A DNA stretch of 23,572 nt from a virus: IMG/VR virus record IMGVR_UViG_3300023176_001105, positions 1 through 23,572 of that record; one strand, given 5' to 3'. Below are positions 18,101-23,572 of this stretch, piece by piece. The notes under the pieces were generated by a model, which was not told the origin of the DNA, did not search any database, and worked only from the letters and a program-made list of their open reading frames with translations. A program made the position numbers and the translations under genes. Every line of letters starts with the position of its first letter. Position 1 is the stretch's first letter.

Positions 18101-21100
18101 CCTCTTATTGGCAAAGTCAATCAGAGAGCTTCAGATACTTTAGACTTTAGACCTAGAGTTGCAGTATTTGACCCATCCACTGCTACAAAATCACCATTTG
18201 ATTTCGGCTCTAGAGTATTCACTGATCAACCAAAACTTCTTCTTGCTGCAAACGAAAGTTCAGTAATTGGATATACTTTCTATGCACCAAGAGTTGACAG
18301 ACTTTACTTAGACAAACTTGGCAACTTTGTTTATGTTGAAGGTGTTGCTGAGAGAACACCAAAAGCACCAGAAAAAGTTGGTGATGTAATGCTCCTGGCT
18401 ACCATTGAACTTCCTGCTTATCTCTATGATGTTGATACTGCGACTATCACCATGGAGGATAATAGAAGATACACCATGCGTGATATCGGAAAACTTGAAG
18501 ATAGAATTGAAACCCTTGAAGAGTTGACCTCTCTTAATCTTCTTGAGTTGGAAACACAGTCTTTACAGGTTCAAGACGCAACTGGACTGTCCAGATTTAA
18601 GTCTGGTTTCTTTGTAGATAACTTTAGAAATGGTGACTTTATTGATCCAAGATCTGTGATGCTTCCTGATAATGGTGTTCTGAGACCATTCTTAGATGCC
18701 ACAACACTTTCTGGTCTTTTAGCATCTAACACAAATATTCCAGATAATGAAATTGACCTTGCTGTTGACTTTGATCTTCTTGATCAAAATGTAAGAAAAT
18801 CTGGACGTATTGTTACACTCGATTACACAGAAACTGAATATCTCAACCAACCACATGCAACTAAAGTAGAAAACGTTAATCCATTTAACGTCGTACTTTA
18901 CAATGGTAGTGTTCAGTTAAGTCCTAAGTCTGACTTCTGGGTAAGAAATATTTGGGTTCCTGGTGGAAGCGTAAGAATTCCAAATCCAAATAGAAGAGGT
19001 CAAACAGATACCGTTGTAAGAACACTGTCTAACAGACCAGACAGGTTCATGAGATCTAGGAACGTACAGTTCAACTCCGTAGGTAATAAACCATATGGTA
19101 GATACTATCAGTTCCTTGATGGAAATGGTGGGGTCGATGTTATTCCAAAACTTCTTGAGGTTGAGAGCGTAACTGGTGTATTCCAAGTCGGTGAAACTGT
19201 CGTTGGATCTGTCAACGGTGTTGATATTATCAGATTTAGACTTGCTAGACCAGATCATAAGTCTGGAGCATATGCTACACCATCGGTTGCTTATACGATC
19301 AACCCATATGACAACACAACTACACTCCCTACCCAATACTCTCTTGCTTCTACAGTTCTGAACGTAGATACAGCAGCACTTTCGGCACAAGCTCAAGGTG
19401 CTTATTCTGGAAGAGTTGAAGTTGGAACTAGATTCAGAGGTCTCAGCAGTGGTGCTCAGGCAGTTCTTTCTGATATCAGATTGATTGCTGACAATGGTGG
19501 TGATCTCATCGGTTCATTCTTTATCAGAAATCCAAATGGATCTCCCACACCAACTGTAAGAATTACTACAGGAACTAAAGAGTATAAACTGACCACTAGT
19601 GCCACAAATGCCGAACCACTTCCTGGCAGCAAGTTAATCTCCACTGCCGTTACAAATTACACTGCTAACGGAAGAACTATCGTAAGACAAAGAGTAACTG
19701 CTACTTTCTACGATCCACTTGCACAGTCCTTCCTGATTGAAAAAGAAGGTGCATTTATTACTTCCATTGACTTGTTCTTTGCCAATAAGGACGGTGGTAA
19801 CATCCCAGTTGAAGTTCAACTTCGCACAATGGAGTTGGGTACACCAACAACAACTCTGGTAACTCCAGATGCAAGAGTTCTGGTTAAACCTAGTGAAATT
19901 ACAACATCTTCAAATGCTTCTGTTGCTACGAACGTTAAGTTCCCATCACCAATCTATCTTGAACCGAATCAAGAATATTGCGTAGTTCTTCTTGCTGACA
20001 CTGATCAGTATGAAGTCTGGGTTGCTGAAATGGGCAAGAAGACTGTTAATGCAAGTCAACTCCCAGCTGCTACTGGTGTTGTTTATAGCACTCAGTATTC
20101 CATGGGATCGTTGTTCTTGTCTCAGAATGGATCTATTTGGACTGCTAACCAGTTTGAAGACATGACGTTCAAACTGTATCGTGCCAACTTCACATCCGAT
20201 GTTGGAACTGCATACTTCTACAACCCCAAACTTGACATTAGTAATGGTGGAAGCAGAAGACTTGGTGAGGATCCAATTGAAACATATCCAAGAAAACTGA
20301 CTGTTGGTATTGAAACATTTGCCAATGGTGCCAGTGGAATTACAACTCTGTCTGCAGGAAGAAAAGTCACCTCTGCATCTAAAGCATATAACTTTGGATA
20401 CGTTGAACAGCAGGGTGGTCCTGTTGCTGCTGGTGGTGCTGGAATCTTCACTGGTGGTAGTGGATATGGAACTCCATCCAATCCAGTTTCTACTTTCAAC
20501 ATTGACAGCAATGGAACTGGTCTAACACTTAACGTAACCGTTGGTGCTGGAATCAGCAACGTAACTGCCGTTTCTGTTGCATCTTCTGGTTCTGGATATG
20601 TAGTTGGTGACACCGTTGGTCTCACTACTGCTGACATTGGCGGATTTGGTGACGGTGCTGTAATTAACGTTGAAAGTCTCTGGGGTATCGATACTCTTTA
20701 TCTTACCAATGTTCAAGGTGAAGAGATGACAGTTGGGGCTGGACTTTCTTACTATGATAATAGTGGCAATATTCAAAATGCTGGCACTGAAGTTGTTACA
20801 ACTAATGTAACCAGTGGGGATGTTAATGACGGATCTTGGTTCTTTGTTGAGCATTATGGTCATGGAATGTATGCTGATAACAACAAAGTTTCTCTTTCTA
20901 AGATTAGACCAAACACAGTAGTAAATACACTTGCCGCTAACTTGGGTGTTGATGATACGGTTGTTTCTCTTGCTAGCACTTCAGGACTCTTGACATTTGA
21001 AGGTGTTTCTGTTGGTGTTGCAAATACTGGTTACCTGATTATTAATGATGAAATCATTGCTTATGATTCCGTCGGAGTTGGAACAGTTGGTATTCTTCAG

Positions 21101-22165
21101 AGAGGTGTTGATAACACTCTCACCATTACTCATAACGCAGATGATCAAGCACTTAAGTATGAACTTAACGGTGTCTCCCTGAGAAGAATCAATAAGACCC
21201 ATGATATGGGATCTGTTGATAGAACTATCGACGGATACTACATTCAGGTTGATAGATCAAACAGAAACACGGATGACACTCCAAACCAAGAACCACAACT
21301 TTCCTTCAATACCAACTCTTTGGTTGGTGGAAACTTGGCTGAGGCAACTCAAAACGTTCAGTTCAATTACATCGCACCAAACTTTGATGTTGTGACACCT
21401 GGAGATGCTACTAGTGTTTCCGCAATTATCAGAACGGTCTCTGGAACAAGTGTTGATGGTTCTGAGGTTTCCTTCTTAGATCAAGGATATGAACCAGTTG
21501 GATTGAATACAATCAATACACTTGAAACACCAAGATTGATTGCATCTAAAGTTAATGAGGATGCTAGAACAACCGATTTGCCACGTAACAAGTCGTTCAC
21601 TTTAGGTGTCCAACTTGAGACACAAAATAACTTTGTTTCTCCATATATCAACCTTGATACTGCTAACCTGGAACTATTCTCGAATAGAATCGACAACCCA
21701 GGACTGAACTATGCTACTGACAGTAGAGTTAACTCTGATGATACTGATCCACACTCTGCGATCTATGTATCCCAAAGGGTCGATCTTCAGCAACCAGCCA
21801 CTTCGTTGAGAGTTCTTTTAACTGCTGCTAGACCTTCTGGTGCAGACTTCAGAGTTCTTTATAAACTAGTAAGAGCAGACTCCAGTGAGATTGATCAATC
21901 ATATGAACTTTTCCCTGGATATGAGAACTTGCTTGATACCAATGGTGATGGATTTGGTGATGAAGTTATCAACATTGCAGCAAACACTGGTCATCCAGAT
22001 GTTCTGGTTCCACCAAGTCTAACACCAAATGATTATCTGGAATATCAGTTCACTGCTGATAATCTTGAACAGTTCACTGGATATGTAATCAAGGTTGTAT
22101 GTACCACAACTAATCAATCTAAGGTTCCCACATTCAGAGACATTAGAACAATCGCACTGGCATGA
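15122..22165 (+). CDS. DUF4815-family giant baseplate/tail structural protein
   Basis: A 2,347-residue protein whose N-terminus (NPYYDDFDPAKDYYRVLFKPG, QARELTTLQSILQNQIESFG, FKEGSIVVPG; residues 9-66) is the signature opening of DUF4815 phage proteins. Other family-like landmarks are DTLDFRPRVAVFDPS (about 1005), a short coiled coil GKLEDRIETLEELTSLNLLE (about 1123-1142), DPLAQSFLI with FITSIDLFFANKDGG (1531 onward), two GxGY modules (about 1777-1830), an 'NDEIIAYD' beta module (about 1937-2015) and a beta-rich C-terminus (YVSQRVDLQQPATSLRVLL). Four VxGxxSGAxA-type units are spread along it. No signal peptide or membrane segment is seen. In T4 the genes after 8 are 9, 10, 11 and 12, so this protein occupies the gp9/gp10 position and probably makes the outer wedge or fibre-attachment layer; equivalence is inferred. 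It starts 4 nt after gp8's first stop, implying co-transcription and coupling. The stop overlaps the next ATG as ATGA. Confidence 0.88.
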   Translation: MPQQTNLNVNPYYDDFDPAKDYYRVLFKPGFPIQARELTTLQSILQNQIESFGSHIFKEGSIVVPGNVTYDDQYYAVEINSTHLGTDVSVYIDNFVGKRIVGQESGVSAQVQYVLPQTGSERNNVTLYIKYIDSGNTNNALSSFSDGENLETLEAVDYGNTTIPTGNTFATCISENATSIGSAAHIGAGIMFLRGAFVRVEKQTILLDQYSNQPSYRVGLVISETITTAKDDSSLYDNAKGFSNYTAPGADRLKIQLVLGKKALTDTTDVNFVELLRVENGSIRKIIKSTEYSIIRDYLAKRTFDESGDYSVEDFELDLFNSLNDRLGNDGLYFSNQSTSQGNTPNDNLACLKVGPGVAYVKGYDVEKNGTEIIDVNKTRATKEVKSSAVDFEMGNLIKLNHVVGIPKFKDAVQLYDQRRNNTGAGIGTQIGEARVYTLKPESQVSIALTDTTIYDCYLYDIQTYTRLELNSSLSAGDLPDTAYIKGLSSGATGYATTVGSGKSEVFLRQTAGSFIQGESISINGISTTPRTVNNVKQYGAGDVRMVWQDSSSLSGYTTDFQGDTVLDFVVPTGFSVADTITINNAGVTTSAGNNFTNFKVGDVIQYQRPGFSTATYNRVSSITADGLKMTLSAVVNVKGVCDGSLPSSTTTVQFRRGRSSIRNEEQGFLYAPLDDGNIATVDFTGSDLKAVVEATGKTTNSSGVLTLSASDIGGLTDILFEAFDEERYSIIYSDGKIEPLRDDQVTISSNVVTFNGLRASQSNVNVIATVRKISVQNKQKVYNRVRTLEVTRSKYSNSGTNGNSSINDGLTKSPYYGLRVQDKEICLNYPDVANIFAVYQAIDENSVTLDTLNFFTNPDINDSVILGENVVGSTSGAVAKVVTKAANQITFVYLNENRFSIQENVLFQESNVIGQIQTISAGRYTDVTNRFTLNKGQKSQYYDYARLVRNDGYSEPNRKLYVVYDHYTVPSNDEGDIFTVDSYDEERFAKDIPLIGKVNQRASDTLDFRPRVAVFDPSTATKSPFDFGSRVFTDQPKLLLAANESSVIGYTFYAPRVDRLYLDKLGNFVYVEGVAERTPKAPEKVGDVMLLATIELPAYLYDVDTATITMEDNRRYTMRDIGKLEDRIETLEELTSLNLLELETQSLQVQDATGLSRFKSGFFVDNFRNGDFIDPRSVMLPDNGVLRPFLDATTLSGLLASNTNIPDNEIDLAVDFDLLDQNVRKSGRIVTLDYTETEYLNQPHATKVENVNPFNVVLYNGSVQLSPKSDFWVRNIWVPGGSVRIPNPNRRGQTDTVVRTLSNRPDRFMRSRNVQFNSVGNKPYGRYYQFLDGNGGVDVIPKLLEVESVTGVFQVGETVVGSVNGVDIIRFRLARPDHKSGAYATPSVAYTINPYDNTTTLPTQYSLASTVLNVDTAALSAQAQGAYSGRVEVGTRFRGLSSGAQAVLSDIRLIADNGGDLIGSFFIRNPNGSPTPTVRITTGTKEYKLTTSATNAEPLPGSKLISTAVTNYTANGRTIVRQRVTATFYDPLAQSFLIEKEGAFITSIDLFFANKDGGNIPVEVQLRTMELGTPTTTLVTPDARVLVKPSEITTSSNASVATNVKFPSPIYLEPNQEYCVVLLADTDQYEVWVAEMGKKTVNASQLPAATGVVYSTQYSMGSLFLSQNGSIWTANQFEDMTFKLYRANFTSDVGTAYFYNPKLDISNGGSRRLGEDPIETYPRKLTVGIETFANGASGITTLSAGRKVTSASKAYNFGYVEQQGGPVAAGGAGIFTGGSGYGTPSNPVSTFNIDSNGTGLTLNVTVGAGISNVTAVSVASSGSGYVVGDTVGLTTADIGGFGDGAVINVESLWGIDTLYLTNVQGEEMTVGAGLSYYDNSGNIQNAGTEVVTTNVTSGDVNDGSWFFVEHYGHGMYADNNKVSLSKIRPNTVVNTLAANLGVDDTVVSLASTSGLLTFEGVSVGVANTGYLIINDEIIAYDSVGVGTVGILQRGVDNTLTITHNADDQALKYELNGVSLRRINKTHDMGSVDRTIDGYYIQVDRSNRNTDDTPNQEPQLSFNTNSLVGGNLAEATQNVQFNYIAPNFDVVTPGDATSVSAIIRTVSGTSVDGSEVSFLDQGYEPVGLNTINTLETPRLIASKVNEDARTTDLPRNKSFTLGVQLETQNNFVSPYINLDTANLELFSNRIDNPGLNYATDSRVNSDDTDPHSAIYVSQRVDLQQPATSLRVLLTAARPSGADFRVLYKLVRADSSEIDQSYELFPGYENLLDTNGDGFGDEVINIAANTGHPDVLVPPSLTPNDYLEYQFTADNLEQFTGYVIKVVCTTTNQSKVPTFRDIRTIALA
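16579..16596 (+). repeat. 18-bp exact direct repeat, copy 1 (encodes GLSSGA)
   Basis: AGGTCTCAGCAGTGGTGC is identical at 19438-19455 and is read in the same frame, encoding G-L-S-S-G-A in both places. It marks two copies of the VxGxxSGAxA module inside the DUF4815 gene, about 2.86 kb apart. The flanking DNA has diverged, so only the module core is conserved. Confidence 0.75.
19438..19455 (+). repeat. 18-bp exact direct repeat, copy 2 (encodes GLSSGA)
   Basis: Second exact copy of the repeat at 16579-16596, within the RFRGLSSGAQAVL segment of the DUF4815 protein. Confidence 0.75.
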
Positions 22166-22377
22166 TAAAGGTAGAGGGATATCAAAACCTCTATCGTGAT
22201 CCTAATACTGGTGCGATAGTAAATACAGATAGACGGGCATACTTAGAGTATGTCCGTCAAAGAAACTTATTGGTTAAACAAAAACAAGAAAAAAGAAGTT
22301 TGGAAGAAGAAGTATCCAATCTTCACGATGAAGTTGATGAATTGAAGAAATTAGTTCACGACTTATTAGGTAGATAA
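22162..22377 (+). CDS. Small coiled-coil phage protein (71 aa)
   Basis: A 71-residue protein opening with MIKVEGYQNLYRDPNTGAIV, a pattern I recognise from small conserved proteins of T4-like marine phages, followed by a tyrosine/arginine-rich stretch. From about residue 38 there is a highly charged helix with hydrophobic heptads (SLEEEVSNLHDEVDELKKLV), which should form a dimeric or trimeric coiled coil. Its ATG overlaps the stop of the DUF4815 gene (ATGA), indicating translational coupling and one late transcript with gp8. Its stop codon lies inside the next late-promoter box. Function is unknown. Given its place it may be a minor baseplate protein, an assembly factor or a chaperone for the large neighbour. 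The overlap and coding pattern make it real with good confidence. Confidence 0.82.
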   Translation: MIKVEGYQNLYRDPNTGAIVNTDRRAYLEYVRQRNLLVKQKQEKRSLEEEVSNLHDEVDELKKLVHDLLGR

Positions 22378-22380
22378 ATA
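22373..22380 (+). promoter_or_regulatory. T4-type late promoter box GATAAATA
   Basis: GATAAATA matches the NATAAATA form of the T4-like late promoter reported in cyanophages. It overlaps the TAA stop (22375-22377) of the coiled-coil gene and sits 24 nt before the ATG at 22405. It would start a separate late unit for the three small fibre-region genes, with a predicted leader of about 20 nt (inference). Confidence 0.75.
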
Positions 22381-22404
22381 CCTTTATAGGGTGCTTGTGA
22401 TTAA

Positions 22405-22746
22405 ATGGCTGCCGTATACGTATCTAATTTAAGTATTAATGTTGGTGTGAATTTTAGTCAATCTTTCACGCTGGCAGATACCGCATCTGACGCACCTATT
22501 AACTTAGCTGGTTATGGACATAGTGCTTTTTTGAGAAAGCATTATACCGCTACTACTAGCACACCATTTTTAACCACCATTGATGACCCAGCAAGCGGAT
22601 CTATCTCTGTTTCTATGGGTTCAAGTTTGACTTCGACATTAAAACCTGGAAGATATGTTTATGATGTAGTTATTGTAGATGGAAGTGGGACAAAAACTAG
22701 AGCGGTTGAAGGTTCAGTTATCGTCCGAGGAGGAGTAACTAGGTAA
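22405..22746 (+). CDS. BppU-N-like small virion protein (113 aa)
   Basis: A 113-residue, all-beta protein. The order of motifs is a start strand (VNFSQSFTL), INLAGYGHSAFLRKHYTA, a D-x-A-S-G-S-I-S-V-S turn and strand, LKPGRYVYDVVIVDGSGTKT, and a closing EGSVIVRGGVTR. This matches the immunoglobulin-like N-terminal domain of BppU-type baseplate or receptor-binding proteins found widely in phages ('tGyt...iRk...GrYvYDv...dg.g...rvleG...v...vTr'). Here it is a stand-alone domain, so it may cap or anchor a fibre. It is the first gene after the GATAAATA promoter, with no obvious Shine-Dalgarno sequence. Its TAA stop overlaps the next ATG by one base (TAATG). Function in this phage is inferred. Confidence 0.8.
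   Translation: MAAVYVSNLSINVGVNFSQSFTLADTASDAPINLAGYGHSAFLRKHYTATTSTPFLTTIDDPASGSISVSMGSSLTSTLKPGRYVYDVVIVDGSGTKTRAVEGSVIVRGGVTR
22727..22735 (+). promoter_or_regulatory. Strong Shine-Dalgarno for the 70-aa gene
   Basis: GAGGAGGAG ends 10 nt before the ATG at 22746. It is the clearest ribosome-binding sequence in the window and fixes that start. It lies within the coding end of the preceding gene and contrasts with the weak or absent sites of gp8, DUF4815 and the 113-aa gene. Confidence 0.75.
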
Positions 22747-22958
22747 TGGCAAACAACATAAAAGTTCGTGTTGGTCAGACCCCTGCAGTAAAAGTCTTAA
22801 CATCTGGAACCATTTCCGCAGTTCCTTCCTTTTCAGCATTAACTGACACATCGTTCTCTGATCTTACTGACGGTCAGTTTGCTGCTTATGAAGCTTCATC
22901 TGGACTTTGGAAGAATACCTCCACTGCTCAGTTTGACATCGATGGGGGTGTTTACTGA
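22746..22958 (+). CDS. Small fibre-associated phage protein (70 aa)
   Basis: A 70-residue protein. The N-terminus (NNIKVRVGQTPAVKVLTS) is beta-like. The C-terminal half carries the 'LTDTSFSDLTDGQFAAYEAS-SGLWKN' pattern, a common tail-fibre motif (L-x-D-x-x-L-x-D-G-Q-x-x-x-Y-x-x-x-x-G-x-W). A strong Shine-Dalgarno and TAATG overlap with the upstream stop support the start. The TGA stop overlaps the next ATG (TGATG). It lies between a BppU-N-like protein and a fibre-like protein, so it is probably a minor fibre or adhesin component or connector. No enzymatic feature is visible. Confidence 0.78.
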   Translation: MANNIKVRVGQTPAVKVLTSGTISAVPSFSALTDTSFSDLTDGQFAAYEASSGLWKNTSTAQFDIDGGVY

Positions 22959-23572
22959 TGTCACAGATTAAATTAAAAAGAACGTATGGCATCGGTTTAC
23001 CCGAGTTTCCACCAGTAGGAACGGGTGTAACCGATGGTGAACTAGTCTACGTATACGATACTAACAACCTTGGTGCTGGTGGCACCTACAGGAAACTCTA
23101 CATTGGTAGTGCCGCTGGTGTAAACACACTGCCTTATCCTGTAGGCGGTCAGTACTACATGGAGAGACTTCCTGATAACCTAACTCAGGAAGGTGTTCTG
23201 TTACCTAGAAAGGTACTCTCTGCTAATGCTAATGCCTTAATCGACAGAATCCAAGTAGGAAGTGGACTGTCTGTTTCTGGTATCTCCACCTTCAAGAATG
23301 ACGTATATATTGAAGGTGATTTAGATGTAACTGGTGATATTACCTTTGATGAGTTTACTGCTAGACAGGTAGTAGTAACTGGCATTGCCACCGTAAATGA
23401 GGCAATGTCTATTGGTGGAACCCTTGGTGTCCACAATGCTTATATTGCTGCTGGTTTAGTAACATCTTTAGTCGGCACATACGGCACAATAACCACCTTT
23501 GACTCTGAGACTGGTGATATCCAGACTCTCAATGTCAATGCTGGTCTTGCCACCGACTTTGCTGTCACAAAT
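22958..23572 (+). CDS. Tail-fibre/adhesin-like structural protein (3' partial)
   Basis: The frame opens at ATG 22958, overlapping the previous stop as TGATG and preceded by a purine-rich GGGGGTG (22944-22950). It runs 205 codons without a stop to the window end. The N-terminal ~70 residues (GELVYVYDTN, RKLYIGSAAGV, VGGQYYMERL) resemble the particle-attachment region of phage fibre proteins ('GEl.y....kLyIG.....GG.yy...'). From about residue 106 the chain becomes short hydrophobic repeats (GISTFKNDVYIEGDLDVTGD, then VVVTGIATVNEAMSIGGTLG) like the triple-stranded beta-helical shafts of fibres. Function is probably host recognition or a whisker-like fibre. The length and receptor-binding tip are outside the window. 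Confidence 0.82.
   Translation, partial: MSQIKLKRTYGIGLPEFPPVGTGVTDGELVYVYDTNNLGAGGTYRKLYIGSAAGVNTLPYPVGGQYYMERLPDNLTQEGVLLPRKVLSANANALIDRIQVGSGLSVSGISTFKNDVYIEGDLDVTGDITFDEFTARQVVVTGIATVNEAMSIGGTLGVHNAYIAAGLVTSLVGTYGTITTFDSETGDIQTLNVNAGLATDFAVTN

Noticed and set aside
1-23572. Host-derived metabolic genes, tRNAs, integrase, CRISPR or defence genes
   Set aside because: I looked for them on both strands and saw none. The whole window is filled by structural genes apart from two gaps under 40 nt.

Overview
The window reads as part of the late structural region of a T4-like myovirus of the marine cyanophage type. The evidence is a recognisable T4 gp8 baseplate-wedge homologue, a DUF4815-family protein next to it, a very long structural protein with an embedded YHYH domain, T4-type late promoter boxes (NATAAATA) in the only two real intergenic gaps, and small fibre or adhesin-like genes at the right end. 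Every supported gene is on the + strand and coding density is close to 100%. The DNA is moderately AT-rich, about 40% G+C by eye, which fits a cyanophage better than the more AT-rich pelagiphages. The host assignment is inference. No tRNA, integrase, CRISPR, insertion sequence or metabolic gene is visible.

Layout: (1) nt 1-13494 is one unbroken reading frame of at least 4,497 codons, open at the left window edge. It sits directly upstream of gp8, where T4 has gene 7 (baseplate wedge). It begins with a baseplate-like helical region and continues as a long string of repeated small beta-rich modules. These include an embedded YHYH domain (about nt 3600-4035) and a five-repeat beta-propeller-like segment (about nt 12289-12990). 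(2) A 39-nt gap carries a perfect TATAAATA late promoter. (3) gp8 follows at 13534-15117, about 190 residues longer than T4 gp8, with the extra length made of modules also found in its neighbours. (4) The DUF4815 protein (15122-22165, 2,347 aa) starts 4 nt later. (5) A 71-aa coiled-coil protein overlaps its stop by ATGA. (6) A second late-promoter box (GATAAATA) overlaps that gene's stop codon and starts a new unit of three tightly coupled genes. These are a BppU-N-like 113-aa protein, a 70-aa fibre-linked protein, and a tail-fibre-like protein cut by the right window edge.

Together the genes should build the baseplate wedge, its periphery and the fibre or adhesin layer of a contractile tail. 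The main unusual theme is that the same small sequence modules recur inside three adjacent baseplate genes, as if peripheral baseplate proteins of this lineage grew by accretion of a shared set of domains. I see no evidence for an unrelated novel system such as defence, a toxin or mobile DNA. The novelty here lies in the architecture of the giant protein.
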